Source: Streptomyces finlayi (GTDB taxonomy: Bacteria > Actinomycetota > Actinomycetes > Streptomycetales > Streptomycetaceae). From it: a DNA stretch of 64,000 nucleotides. The translations under genes were made by a program, and so were the position numbers. The stretch lies in contig NZ_CP045702.1 of assembly GCF_014216315.1 (NCBI RefSeq), forward strand, positions 3,100,001 through 3,164,000. Reading direction: 5' to 3'. Under the pieces are notes generated by a model. The model did not search any database, was not told the origin of the DNA, and was given only the letters and a program-made list of their open reading frames with translations. This document shows, piece by piece, positions 1-7,934 of the stretch. Each line of letters starts with the position of its first letter. The stretch's first letter is position 1.

Positions 1-1
1 G

Positions 2-442
2 CGCCTGCGGAGGGATTACCCGCAGATCGGGGTACTCGTCCTGTCTCAGTACGTGGAGGAGCAGTACGCCACCGAGCTGCTGGCCGGCAGCACCCGGGGC
101 GTCGGCTACCTGCTGAAGGACCGGGTTGCCGAGGTCCGGGAATTCGTGGACGCCGTGGTCCGGGTGGCGCAGGGCGGCACGGCGCTGGACCCCGAGGTCG
201 TGGCGCAGCTGCTGGGAAGGAGCCGTAAGCAGGACGTGCTTGCGGGGCTGACACCGCGCGAGCGGGAGGTCCTCGGCCTGATGGCGGAGGGCCGGACGAA
301 CTCGGCGGTCGCCAAGCAGCTGGTGGTCAGCGACGGAGCGGTCGAGAAGCACGTCAGCAACATCTTCCAGAAGCTGGGCCTCTCGCCCAGTGACGGGGAT
401 CACCGTCGCGTTCTTGCCGTACTGACCTACCTGCGGTCGTAA
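2..442 (+). CDS. LuxR/NarL-family response regulator, C-terminal part (5' end outside window)
   Basis: The reading frame is open from the window edge, so the N-terminal part of the receiver domain is missing and 146 residues remain. The visible start reads RLRRDYPQIGVLVLSQYVEE, the typical end of a NarL-type receiver domain, followed by a KDRV segment at the receiver-linker boundary. A LuxR helix-turn-helix follows (LTPREREVLGLMAEG, then a recognition helix with SDGAVEKHVSNIFQKLG). It should be a DNA-binding partner of a sensor kinase upstream of the window. The stop is at 442. The 249 bp to korA hold no gene but include a small hairpin (565-579) and an A+T-rich stretch near 538-560 that could carry the korA promoter. 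Confidence 0.9.
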   Translation, partial: RLRRDYPQIGVLVLSQYVEEQYATELLAGSTRGVGYLLKDRVAEVREFVDAVVRVAQGGTALDPEVVAQLLGRSRKQDVLAGLTPREREVLGLMAEGRTNSAVAKQLVVSDGAVEKHVSNIFQKLGLSPSDGDHRRVLAVLTYLRS

Positions 443-691
443 TGGCCTGATAGTGCGTCAGGCTGGGTCCCTGGGCGAATGGTCCTGGACCCAAAGAACG
501 AGCGCACGGCGTCTTCGACGAACGGCTGGGGGCCTGTTAACTATGACGAACCAGGACAAATGCGCGTCTCAAAAAGACGTCCACCATATGAGCGGTCCAG
601 GGAAGGCGACCCTTACCGACGTAGGGTGGGCTGCGGGACCGCCGGTGGGCCGGCCGATCCCGAGCCGCCGCCCCGAGGGAGGTCCAGTTCA

Positions 692-2653
692 GTGACCCAG
701 GTCAGTAGCCCGGCCGAGAGAGCCGACGAGGCCAGTGAGGCTGTCGTCGGGGAACAACGAATTCCCGTGACCGGCACCGGCAGCACGGGCGGCGCGGGTG
801 AGAAGGAAGTCCGCCGCCTCGACCGGGTGATCATCCGGTTCGCGGGCGACTCCGGTGACGGTATGCAGCTCACCGGTGACCGCTTCACCTCCGAGACGGC
901 GTCCTTCGGGAACGACCTCTCGACGCTGCCCAACTTCCCCGCCGAGATCCGGGCCCCCGCAGGCACTCTGCCGGGCGTCTCCTCCTTCCAGCTGCACTTC
1001 GCCGACCACGACATCCTCACGCCCGGTGACGCGCCGAACGTGCTGGTCGCGATGAATCCGGCCGCACTCAAGGCCAACATCGGCGACGTGCCGCGCGGCG
1101 CCGAGATCATCGTCAACACCGATGAGTTCACCAAGCGGCCCATGGCCAAGGTCGGGTACGAGACGAGTCCGCTGGAGGACGGGTCACTGGAGGCGTACAA
1201 CGTCCATCCGGTGCCGCTCACCACGCTGACCGTGGAGGCGCTCAAGGAGTACGGGCTCTCCCGCAAGGAGGCCGAGCGCTCGAAGAACATGTTCGCGCTC
1301 GGGCTGCTGTCGTGGATGTACCACCGGCCGACCGAGGGAACCGAGAAGTTCCTGCGGCAGAAGTTCGCGAAGAAGCCGCAGATCGCCGAGGCGAACGTGG
1401 CTGCCTTCCGGGCCGGGTGGAACTTCGGCGAGACCACCGAGGACTTCGCGGTGAGCTACGAGGTGGCGCCCGCGTCGAAGGCGTTCCCCACGGGCACGTA
1501 CCGCAACATCTCCGGCAACCTGGCCCTCTCCTACGGGCTCGTCGCCGCGGGCCGGCAGGCCGATCTGCCGCTGTATCTGGGGTCGTACCCGATCACCCCG
1601 GCCTCGGACATCCTGCACGAACTGAGCAAGCACAAGAACTTCGGCGTGCGGACCTTCCAGGCGGAGGACGAGATCGCGGGCATCGGCGCCGCGATCGGCG
1701 CCGCGTTCGGCGGTTCGCTGGCGGTGACGACCACGTCCGGTCCGGGTGTGGCGCTCAAGTCGGAGGCCATCGGGCTCGCGGTCTCGCTCGAACTGCCGCT
1801 GCTCATCGTCGACATCCAGCGCGGCGGCCCCTCCACGGGGCTGCCCACCAAGACGGAGCAGGCCGACCTGCTCCAGGCCATGTTCGGGCGCAACGGCGAG
1901 GCCCCGGTGCCGATCGTGGCGCCGATGACCCCGGCCGACTGCTTCGACGCGGCGATCGACGCGGCGCGCATCGCGCTGCGCTACCGCACCCCGGTTTTCC
2001 TGCTCTCCGACGGCTATCTCGCCAACGGCTCCGAGCCGTGGCGCATCCCCGAGGTCGACCAGCTCCCCGACCTGCGGGTGCAGTTCGCCACCGGGCCCAA
2101 CCACGAACTGGCCGACGGCACCGAGGTGTTCTGGCCCTACAAGCGCGACCCGGAGACCCTGGCCCGCCCGTGGGCCGTACCCGGCACGCCCGGTCTCGAA
2201 CACCGCATCGGCGGCATCGAGAAGCAGGACGGCACGGGCAACATCTCCTACGACCCGGCCAACCACGACCTCATGGTCCGCACCCGCCAGGCCAAGATCG
2301 ACGGCATCGAGGTCCCCGACCTGGAGGTCGACGACCCCGCGGGCGCCAGGACCCTGGTGCTCGGCTGGGGTTCGACGTACGGCCCGATCACCGCCGCCGT
2401 ACGCCGGCTGAGGGCGGCCGGGGAACCGATCGCCCAGGCCCATCTGCGCCACCTCAACCCCTTCCCGAAAAACCTCGGTGAGGTGCTGAAGCGGTACGAC
2501 AAGGTCGTCGTTCCGGAGATGAACCTCGGTCAGCTGGCGATGCTGCTCCGGGCGAAGTACCTGGTGGACGCCCACAGCTTCAACCAGGTCAACGGAATGC
2601 CGTTCAAGGCCGAGCAGCTCGCCACAGCTCTCAAGGAGGCCATCGATGCCTGA
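692..2653 (+). CDS. korA: 2-oxoacid (2-oxoglutarate):ferredoxin oxidoreductase, alpha subunit
   Basis: 653-residue fused gamma-alpha subunit of a 2-oxoacid:ferredoxin oxidoreductase, which oxidatively decarboxylates 2-oxoglutarate (or a related acid) to the acyl-CoA and reduces ferredoxin. An N-terminal gamma domain (FAGDSGDGMQLTGDRF, about residues 50-65) is followed by the pyrimidine-binding alpha domain with YPITPASDI and TTTSGPGVALKSEA. The open frame extends upstream to 479, but GTG 692 is preferred because GAGGGAGGT lies just upstream (675-683) and the added residues look non-coding. The last 8 bases overlap korB, so the two subunits are translationally coupled. The KGOR assignment, rather than pyruvate, rests on the actinobacterial KorAB layout. 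Confidence 0.92.
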   Translation: MTQVSSPAERADEASEAVVGEQRIPVTGTGSTGGAGEKEVRRLDRVIIRFAGDSGDGMQLTGDRFTSETASFGNDLSTLPNFPAEIRAPAGTLPGVSSFQLHFADHDILTPGDAPNVLVAMNPAALKANIGDVPRGAEIIVNTDEFTKRPMAKVGYETSPLEDGSLEAYNVHPVPLTTLTVEALKEYGLSRKEAERSKNMFALGLLSWMYHRPTEGTEKFLRQKFAKKPQIAEANVAAFRAGWNFGETTEDFAVSYEVAPASKAFPTGTYRNISGNLALSYGLVAAGRQADLPLYLGSYPITPASDILHELSKHKNFGVRTFQAEDEIAGIGAAIGAAFGGSLAVTTTSGPGVALKSEAIGLAVSLELPLLIVDIQRGGPSTGLPTKTEQADLLQAMFGRNGEAPVPIVAPMTPADCFDAAIDAARIALRYRTPVFLLSDGYLANGSEPWRIPEVDQLPDLRVQFATGPNHELADGTEVFWPYKRDPETLARPWAVPGTPGLEHRIGGIEKQDGTGNISYDPANHDLMVRTRQAKIDGIEVPDLEVDDPAGARTLVLGWGSTYGPITAAVRRLRAAGEPIAQAHLRHLNPFPKNLGEVLKRYDKVVVPEMNLGQLAMLLRAKYLVDAHSFNQVNGMPFKAEQLATALKEAIDA

Positions 2654-3704
2654 CACCAACGAGCTTCTCCAGCTGGTGCCCAAGGCCGAGGCGAAGCAGT
2701 CCATGAAGGACTTCAAGTCCGACCAGGAAGTGCGCTGGTGCCCGGGCTGCGGTGACTACGCGGTCCTCGCCGCCGTCCAGGGCTTCATGCCCGAGCTGGG
2801 CCTGGCGAAGGAGAACATCACCTTCGTCTCCGGCATCGGCTGCTCCTCCCGCTTCCCGTACTACATGAACACGTACGGGATGCACTCCATCCACGGCCGC
2901 GCCCCGTCCATCGCGACCGGGCTCGCCACCTCGCGGCGCGACCTGTCGGTCTGGGTCGTCACCGGTGACGGCGATGCGCTGTCCATCGGCGGCAACCACC
3001 TGATCCACGCGCTGCGGCGCAACGTCAACCTGAAGATCCTGCTGTTCAACAACCGGATCTACGGGCTGACGAAGGGCCAGTACAGCCCCACGTCCGAGAT
3101 CGGCAAGATCACCAAGTCGACGCCGATGGGCTCGCTGGACGCGCCCTTCAACCCGGTGTCGCTGGCGATCGGCGCGGAGGCGACCTTCGTCGCGCGCACC
3201 GTCGACTCCGACCGCAAGCACCTCACGAGCGTGCTGCGGGCCGCGGCCGACCACCCGGGCACGGCGCTGGTGGAGATCTACCAGAACTGCAACATCTTCA
3301 ACGACGGTGCGTTCGAGGTCCTGAAGGACAAGGACCAGGCGCAGGAGGCCGTGATCCGGCTGGAGCACGGCGAGCAGATCCTCTTCGGCGCCGACAACAC
3401 CAAGGGCGTCGTACGGGACCCGGTCACCGGCGAGCTCGACGTCGTCGCGGTCACCGAGGAGAACAAGTCGCAGGTCCTGGTCCACGACGCGCATGCGGCG
3501 TCACCGGCCACGGCCTTCGCCCTCTCCAGGCTCGCCGACGCCGACACCCTGCACCACACCCCCATCGGGGTGCTGCGCAGCGTCGTCAGGCCGGTCTACG
3601 ACACCCTGATGTCCGAGCAGCTGGACACCGCCATCGAGCAGAACGGCAAGGGCGACCTCCGCTCGCTGCTCACGGGCAACGACACCTGGACCGTGATCGG
3701 CTGA
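2646..3704 (+). CDS. korB: 2-oxoacid (2-oxoglutarate):ferredoxin oxidoreductase, beta subunit
   Basis: 352 residues; the thiamine-diphosphate-binding subunit partnering KorA. It has the N-terminal CPGCGDYAVL motif and the ThDP/Mg signature GDGDALSIGGNHLIHALRRN followed by LFNNRIYGLTKGQ. Its length is normal for the family. The ATG lies inside the korA 3' end (8-bp overlap). A strong hairpin at 3736-3774 ends the operon. Confidence 0.93.
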   Translation: MPDTNELLQLVPKAEAKQSMKDFKSDQEVRWCPGCGDYAVLAAVQGFMPELGLAKENITFVSGIGCSSRFPYYMNTYGMHSIHGRAPSIATGLATSRRDLSVWVVTGDGDALSIGGNHLIHALRRNVNLKILLFNNRIYGLTKGQYSPTSEIGKITKSTPMGSLDAPFNPVSLAIGAEATFVARTVDSDRKHLTSVLRAAADHPGTALVEIYQNCNIFNDGAFEVLKDKDQAQEAVIRLEHGEQILFGADNTKGVVRDPVTGELDVVAVTEENKSQVLVHDAHAASPATAFALSRLADADTLHHTPIGVLRSVVRPVYDTLMSEQLDTAIEQNGKGDLRSLLTGNDTWTVIG

Positions 3705-3720
3705 CCGCCGCCACCCTCCG

Positions 3721-3780
3721 TACGACGCGGAACCCGAGGCCCGGAGCCGGCCCGAACGGTCAGCTCCGGGCCTCGTCGTA
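3721..3780 (+). terminator. Terminator after korAB
   Basis: A perfect 12-bp inverted repeat GAGGCCCGGAGC (3736-3747) / GCTCCGGGCCTC (3763-3774) lies 31 bases after the korB stop. It is flanked by a further TACGACG/CGTCGTA match. It is placed between convergent genes and can serve both strands. There is no long U tract, as usual in Streptomyces. Confidence 0.75.
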
Positions 3781-3889
3781 CGTCTCACGTGCCGCCAGGA
3801 CGTCCGGGACGTGCCGCTCCGTCCCACGGAGTCGGTGAAGGCAGTGGTCGCGGGCGCCTGAGCAACCGGGCCAGGAGCCGGGGCGGCAC

Positions 3890-4573
3890 TCAGCGGGCGG
3901 TCCGGGCGACGCGGAATCCCACGTCGTCGATCCGGAAGGTCGGGTGGCTGCGGCGCCGCACCGAGGCCCGGCAGCTCCAGGGCTCGTCGAACCAGCCGCC
4001 GCCCCGCAGCACCCGGTAGGTGCCGTAGACCTCGGCGTCGTAGACGTCCCAGCACCACTCCCAGACGTTGCCGAGCATGTCGTGAAGCCCCCAGGCATTG
4101 GGGTCCTTGCCGCCCACGTCGTGGATGCCGTCCTGCGCGTTGGCGCGGTGCCAGGCGATGTCGTCGAGCTGTCCGTACCTCGCCCCCTCCGTGCCCGCAC
4201 GGCACGCGTGCTCCCACTCGGCCTCGGTCGGCAGCCGGTATCCGTCCGCCGAGGTGTCCCAGACGACGGCCTCGGCCCGGCCCGGTTCACCGGCGTCGAG
4301 GCGGTATGCGGGGGCGTACCCCTCCTGCCGCGACAGGGCGTTGCAGCAGGCGACGGCGTCCAGCCACGAGACGCACTCGACCGGCAGGCGGTCCCCCGAC
4401 GCGGCGGCGGGCCGCAGTCCGGTGGCCTCCGCGTACCGGCCCTGGGTCACGGGGCACGCGGCGAGGCGGTAGGGCGCGAGCTCCACCTGCCAGGACTTCC
4501 GCGTACGCCGGTCGGACAGCGTCACGCGGCCCGGGGGGACGTCGACCATCGCGTTCTCAGTACTCGGCTCCAT
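3890..4573 (-). CDS. Formylglycine-generating-enzyme-like (SUMF1/EgtB-fold) protein
   Basis: 227 residues with an FGE-sulfatase fold. Seen are the N-terminal CPVTQGRYAEATG segment, the diagnostic MLGNVWEWCWDVY block, and the C-terminal VLRGGGWFDEPWSCRASVRR followed by GFRVARTAR. The family includes formylglycine-generating enzymes and substrate-unknown relatives. No sulfatase gene is near, so the substrate cannot be inferred. ATG 4573 is used; a second in-frame ATG (MVDVPPGRV) is 8 codons in. A TAGGCT box lies 9 nt before the ATG. Confidence 0.8.
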   Translation of the reverse strand: MEPSTENAMVDVPPGRVTLSDRRTRKSWQVELAPYRLAACPVTQGRYAEATGLRPAAASGDRLPVECVSWLDAVACCNALSRQEGYAPAYRLDAGEPGRAEAVVWDTSADGYRLPTEAEWEHACRAGTEGARYGQLDDIAWHRANAQDGIHDVGGKDPNAWGLHDMLGNVWEWCWDVYDAEVYGTYRVLRGGGWFDEPWSCRASVRRRSHPTFRIDDVGFRVARTAR

Positions 4574-4711
4574 GGGCCGCAGAGCCTACCCAATCGCCCC
4601 GCAGCCGTGCGTCACGACCGTTTCCCTGAGACGGCCATGACACGACACCCCTCCCGGCGCTACCGTCGTCAGGTCGGCCGTCTCGCCGACGAGGACACGC
4701 CGGGAGGGCCC

Positions 4712-5695
4712 GTGCAGGGAAAGAACGAACAGCGGGCAGGTCTGCTGTACGGAATCGGGGCCTACGGGATGTGGGGCATCGTCCCCCTCTTCTGGCCGCT
4801 GCTGAAGCCCTCCGGGGCGGTCGAGATCCTCGCCCACCGGATGGTCTGGTCACTGGGCGTCGTCGGCATCGCCCTGCTTCTCGTACGCCGCTGGGCCTGG
4901 CTCGGCGAACTGCTGAAGCAGCCGCGCAAGCTGGGCCTGATCGCGATAGCCGCGGCCGTCATCACGGTCAACTGGGGCCTCTACATCTGGGCCGTCAACA
5001 ACGGCCAGGTCGTGGAGGCCTCGCTCGGATACTTCATCAACCCGCTGGTCACCATCGCCATGGGCGTCCTGCTCCTCGGTGAGCGGCTGCGGCCCGTGCA
5101 GTGGGTGGCGGTCGGGACCGGGGTCGCGGCGGTACTGGTGCTGGCGATCGGATACGGGCGCCCGCCCTGGATCTCGCTGGTGCTGGCGTTCTCCTTCGCC
5201 ACGTACGGCCTGGTGAAGAAGAAGGTCAACATGGGCGGCCTGGAGTCGCTGGCCGCCGAGACCGCGGTGCTCTTCCTGCCCGCGCTCGGGTTCCTGCTGT
5301 GGCTGGGGGCGAGCGGCGAGGCGACGTTCACCGCCGGGGGCGCCTGGCACGGGGTGCTCCTCGCCGCGACGGGCATCGTCACCGCCGCCCCGCTGGTCTG
5401 CTTCGGCGCGGCGGCGATCCGCGTACCGCTGTCGACGCTGGGACTGCTGCAGTACCTGGCGCCCGTCTTCCAGTTCACGCTCGGCATCTTCTACTTCCAC
5501 GAGGCCATGCCGCCCGAGCGCTGGGCCGGCTTCTCGCTGGTGTGGCTGGCGCTGACGCTGCTCACCTGGGACGCCTTGCGGACGGCGCGACGGACGAGGG
5601 CACAGGCGGCGCGGCTGGCAGCGGCTGTGGCCGGTCAGGGTTCGCTCACGCCCTCCGGGGAAGCCGTTCCGTCGGAGCGCACGATGTCGACCTGA
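4712..5695 (+). CDS. rarD: EamA-family transporter, RarD type
   Basis: 327 residues, about ten transmembrane segments arranged as two EamA repeats. The N-terminus (GLLYGIGAYGMWGIVPLFWP) and the EILAHRMVWS segment are characteristic of RarD. It is a predicted inner-membrane permease for small molecules, with unproven substrate. GTG 4712 is chosen because GGGAGGG sits at 4702-4708. An upstream in-frame ATG (4637) would add a very arginine-rich, unlikely N-terminus. A long perfect hairpin follows at 5712-5748. Confidence 0.88.
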   Translation: MQGKNEQRAGLLYGIGAYGMWGIVPLFWPLLKPSGAVEILAHRMVWSLGVVGIALLLVRRWAWLGELLKQPRKLGLIAIAAAVITVNWGLYIWAVNNGQVVEASLGYFINPLVTIAMGVLLLGERLRPVQWVAVGTGVAAVLVLAIGYGRPPWISLVLAFSFATYGLVKKKVNMGGLESLAAETAVLFLPALGFLLWLGASGEATFTAGGAWHGVLLAATGIVTAAPLVCFGAAAIRVPLSTLGLLQYLAPVFQFTLGIFYFHEAMPPERWAGFSLVWLALTLLTWDALRTARRTRAQAARLAAAVAGQGSLTPSGEAVPSERTMST

Positions 5696-5711
5696 CAGCC
5701 GGCCAGTACCT

Positions 5712-5748
5712 CGGGAGCGGGCCCCGGATCATCCGGGGCCCGCTCCCG
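5712..5748 (+). terminator. Convergent terminator rarD / CGNR gene
   Basis: A perfect 16-bp stem CGGGAGCGGGCCCCGG (5712-5727) / CCGGGGCCCGCTCCCG (5733-5748) with a 5-nt ATCAT loop. It sits exactly between the rarD stop (5695) and the stop of the opposing CGNR gene (5751), so it can end both transcripts. Confidence 0.88.
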
Positions 5749-5750
5749 CG

Positions 5751-6371
5751 TCAGGCGTCCCCTTCGGCGGTTTCCGTGTGGCGGGCGCGGTGGGCCCGCA
5801 CCTTGTGGCGGTTTCCGCAGCGCTCCATCGCGCACCAGCGCCGCCTGCCGGGGCGCGAGGTGTCGACGAAGAGCAGCGCGCAGTCATGGGCCCCGCAGAC
5901 CCGGATGCGCCCCGCGAACGGACCGGTGAAGAGGTCCACGGCGTCCCGGGCGACCGTCGACAGCAGGGCGGTTCCGGTCGCTCCCGGCGCCCACGCGCGA
6001 TGTCCGTCGGCGTCGATGCGCGCCACCAGGGGCGGGGCGGCTGCCACGGCGTTGACCACGTCCAGGTCCTCCGGGCCGGACTCCTGCCCCTCCGCCCGGT
6101 TCCGGGCCAGCCTCCAGAGCGCGCCGCGCAGTTCGCGCGCGCGGACCAGCTCAGCCGCACTCACCGAGAGCGCGAGTCCCGCGGGCAGCCGGCTCTCCTG
6201 CGCCCACCGGACCAGATCGGCGGGCTCGTGCAGGACCTCGAAGACCGCGTACCGCCCGAGTCCGCCGGTGGGCAGCAGCTCCAGGCACAGCGTGCCCGGA
6301 TCGAAGCGGAACGGGCGCCCCTCCCGCGGCCGGAGCACCAGCCCCGGTGTGTCCCTTGCCGCCTCGTTCAT
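5751..6371 (-). CDS. CGNR zinc-finger / ABATE-domain regulator
   Basis: 206 residues. The N-terminal part resembles the ABATE (putative stress-induced regulator) domain. The C-terminal zinc finger has CGAHDC, then CAMERCGNRHK, which gives the family its name. Members are presumed DNA-binding regulators. The start is ATG 6371, 21 bp from the divergent VOC gene. A TATAGT box sits 6 nt before the ATG, so the mRNA is probably leaderless. Divergent placement and the palindrome over both start codons suggest that it controls the VOC gene and itself. Confidence 0.85.
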   Translation of the reverse strand: MNEAARDTPGLVLRPREGRPFRFDPGTLCLELLPTGGLGRYAVFEVLHEPADLVRWAQESRLPAGLALSVSAAELVRARELRGALWRLARNRAEGQESGPEDLDVVNAVAAAPPLVARIDADGHRAWAPGATGTALLSTVARDAVDLFTGPFAGRIRVCGAHDCALLFVDTSRPGRRRWCAMERCGNRHKVRAHRARHTETAEGDA

Positions 6372-6396
6372 GTAACCACTATAAACGGTTGCATGA
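6368..6396. promoter_or_regulatory. Shared divergent leaderless promoter with palindrome over both start codons
   Basis: TCATGTAACC (6368-6377) and GGTTGCATGA (6387-6396) form an inverted repeat with 9 of 10 pairs matching, and each arm contains one gene's ATG. The 9-nt centre ACTATAAAC offers TATAAA on the plus strand (7 nt before ATG 6393) and TATAGT on the minus strand (6 nt before ATG 6371). The two -10 elements therefore overlap and both transcripts are likely leaderless. The -35 regions would fall in the opposing coding sequences. Confidence 0.7.
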
Positions 6397-6839
6397 CTCT
6401 GGACTGGAAAGTCGTCGTCGACGCCGCCGATCCGCACTCCCAGGCGGGCTTCTGGGCGGCAGCACTGGGATATGTGGTCGAGGACAACAGCCCCCTCATC
6501 GAGGAGCTGCTCGGCATCGGGGCGGTACCCGAGGCGGCGACCGTCGAGGCCCACGGGCGTCGCGCCTGGCGGGACCTCGCGGCGGCGCGGCACCCCGACG
6601 ACCCGCACGAGGAGAAGTCCGGCACGGGACTCGGACGCCGGCTGCTGTTCCAGCGCGTACCCGAGCCCAAGACGGTGAAGAACCGCCTCCACCTGGACCT
6701 GCACGCCGGCCCCGAACGCCGGGAGGCGGAGGCGGCACGGATGGTGGAGCTGGGAGCGAGCATCGTGCGCAGCGTCAAGGAGCAGGGCGGGGCCTGGGTC
6801 GTGCTCACCGACCCCAACACTCCTGACTACCAGTTCTGA
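6393..6839 (+). CDS. VOC (glyoxalase-fold) family protein with C-terminus replaced by the integrated element
   Basis: 148 residues, a two-module glyoxalase/bleomycin-resistance fold (MTLDWKVVVDAADPHSQAGF at the start; VKNRLHLDLHAGPERREAEA as the second module). Family members normally end in a DPEGNEFCV-type strand. Here the frame reaches WVVLTD at codon 140 and then runs into element DNA, giving a foreign tail (PNTPDYQF) and stop. The true tail (DPEGNEFCVQ, stop) lies intact at 16257-16289. Removing the element restores a 149-residue protein. The replaced tail includes a strand that often carries a metal-ligand glutamate, so activity may be lost or altered. Divergent from a CGNR regulator. 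Confidence 0.85.
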   Translation: MTLDWKVVVDAADPHSQAGFWAAALGYVVEDNSPLIEELLGIGAVPEAATVEAHGRRAWRDLAAARHPDDPHEEKSGTGLGRRLLFQRVPEPKTVKNRLHLDLHAGPERREAEAARMVELGASIVRSVKEQGGAWVVLTDPNTPDYQF

Positions 6840-6840
6840 G
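6785..6840. other. Left attachment junction (B-P')
   Basis: Chromosomal VOC sequence ending at the central dinucleotide GA (6810-6811) is joined to element arm P'. The arm reads CCCAACACTC (6813-6822), three variable bases, ACTA, three variable bases, GTTCTG (6833-6838). The same pattern occurs in inverse orientation at the right junction. GA is the exact centre of the rebuilt attP palindrome and is non-palindromic, as needed for directional crossover. Confidence 0.82.
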
Positions 6841-6869
6841 GATACGCGCACGTCAGCGCCAACGACAGA

Positions 6870-6905
6870 GCCCCGCACGGCACTTGGCCGAACGGGGCGT
6901 TTTGC
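6870..6905. terminator. Terminator supplied by the element's left end
   Basis: GCCCCG (6870-6875) pairs with CGGGGC (6893-6898), followed on the plus strand by GTTTT. It lies between the hybrid VOC stop (6839) and the stop of the leftmost element gene (6921). It therefore ends both the disrupted VOC transcript and the element's minus-strand transcript. It takes the place of the original VOC terminator now stranded at 16351-16391. Confidence 0.7.
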
Positions 6906-6920
6906 TGTCTGTGCGCTTGC

Positions 6921-7124
6921 CTACCGGGCGGGTAGCTCGTCCTCGGGGGTCGGTCCCGCGCCGAGCGTCACGGCGTGCGTCGGGCAGGCGTACAGGGTGG
7001 TTCCGGGGCCGCTGGTGCTCTGTATCCATCGGACCGGGATCGGTGCGCGCGTGATGGTCTTGCACTCGACACAGAGCGCGACGAATCCCGCGAGGACGAC
7101 CGGGAACAGTTCTTCGGCGGTCAT
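6921..7124 (-). CDS. Small Cys-containing hypothetical protein of the element
   Basis: 67 residues, starting MTAEELFPVVLAGFVALCVE. A CVEC pair and a later ACPTH motif suggest a small metal-binding module. The ATG overlaps the stop of the upstream 117-residue gene (ATGA), so the two are translationally coupled. The open frame upstream to 7445 is only the shadow of that neighbour. Function unknown. Confidence 0.6.
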   Translation of the reverse strand: MTAEELFPVVLAGFVALCVECKTITRAPIPVRWIQSTSGPGTTLYACPTHAVTLGAGPTPEDELPAR

Positions 7125-7474
7125 GCGGACACCCCCGCAGCAGCGAACGCGGACCGGGGGAACGGGGCACCCTCGTATGTGTATGGGTAGTCCACGCCTT
7201 CCGTAGCAAGTACAGCAGCGCGCCGACGTTCCCGGATCACGTGCAGCTCTAGCGTCCGCTCCGCTTCCCGCACCAGTAGCCACGGCCCTATGCGGTGGTG
7301 CCATGGGGACGGAATGGAGCGAGCGAGGACGTGCGCGGGAATCGGGGTCGTGGGGGCGCAGATCACGAGGGGCAGGGGTGCGGGGGCAGGGGCGGGGACT
7401 GCCGCGTGTCGTCCACGGGCGGGCAGCAGTATCCGCAGCACCCAAAGCAGTGCATGGGCGATAGAATCGCGCAT
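7121..7474 (-). CDS. Hypothetical membrane-anchored element protein
   Basis: 117 residues. The N-terminus MRDSIAHALLWVLRILLPAR looks like a single membrane anchor followed by an arginine-rich cytoplasmic start. The middle is proline/alanine rich. The ribosome-binding site AGGGAG lies upstream of ATG 7474. Similar short proteins with an ALLWVLRLLLPARGRH-like start occur, from memory, in many Streptomyces integrative elements; their role is not known. First gene of a two-gene unit. Confidence 0.6.
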   Translation of the reverse strand: MRDSIAHALLWVLRILLPARGRHAAVPAPAPAPLPLVICAPTTPIPAHVLARSIPSPWHHRIGPWLLVREAERTLELHVIRERRRAAVLATEGVDYPYTYEGAPFPRSAFAAAGVSA

Positions 7475-7507
7475 GTCGTTTCAGCTCCCTAAAGCTGTTT
7501 CGGCGGA

Positions 7508-7542
7508 GCCCCGGCGGACCGATACCAGCGGTCTTCCGGGGC
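7508..7542. terminator. Hairpin between divergent element transcripts
   Basis: GCCCCGG (7508-7514) pairs with CCGGGGC (7536-7542), and an inner GGACC/GGTCT pairing extends the stem. It lies between the divergent starts of the 117-residue gene and the GntR gene. It may insulate the two transcripts or be part of the 5' leader of the minus-strand unit. Confidence 0.5.
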
Positions 7543-7572
7543 GCTTTCGTATGCGGAGAATCACGCTAAGCC

Positions 7573-7607
7573 AACTCGTCTAACTCGTCTACCTGTCTAA
7601 CTCGCCT
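7573..7607 (+). repeat. Tandem operator-like repeats before the GntR gene
   Basis: Four adjoining near-identical units: AACTCGTCT, AACTCGTCT, ACCTGTCT, AACTCGCCT (7573-7607). They cover the position expected for the -35 of the GntR-gene promoter, whose TACGCT -10 is at 7625-7630. GntR repressors of Streptomyces plasmids bind GTCTA-type half-sites, so autoregulation is the likely function. Confidence 0.65.
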
Positions 7608-7636
7608 ATCTTTGGCCCGTTGTCTACGCTCTCCCC

Positions 7637-7909
7637 ATGCCTGAGCACTCGCCCGACCCGTACGCGCCGCACGCTCCGTATATGCGGGTGCTGGACGCGC
7701 TCACGGCAGATATCAAGGCGGGCAGGCTCGGGCCGGGCGACCGCATCCCTTCCGAAGCTGATCTGTGCGAGCGGCACAAGGTAGCTCGGGAGACTGCCCG
7801 CCGAGCCGTGAGGATTCTCCGGGAACGCGGAGTCATCCGGACCGAATGGGGGCGGGGGTCGTTCGTCGCCGAGCGTGCCACCGAGGACGAGCGCCAGGGC
7901 GACGCGTAG
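7637..7909 (+). CDS. GntR-family winged-helix repressor (DNA-binding domain only)
   Basis: 90 residues, a bare GntR winged helix-turn-helix: LTADIKAGRLGPGDRIPSEA, then ARETARRAVRILRERGVIRT and the wing GRGSFVAERA. There is no effector-binding domain, as in short KorSA/TraR-like repressors of actinobacterial plasmids and islands. ATG 7637 follows TACGCT by 6 nt, indicating a leaderless mRNA. The tandem repeats at 7573-7607 are a probable operator. It is likely to keep element genes silent. Confidence 0.82.
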   Translation: MPEHSPDPYAPHAPYMRVLDALTADIKAGRLGPGDRIPSEADLCERHKVARETARRAVRILRERGVIRTEWGRGSFVAERATEDERQGDA

Positions 7910-7934
7910 GGCCCTTCCGGGGGCTCGCTGTCTC

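Noticed and set aside
479..691. 71 extra N-terminal codons for KorA
   Set aside because: Not similar to the family; GTG 692 has GAGGGAGGT directly upstream.
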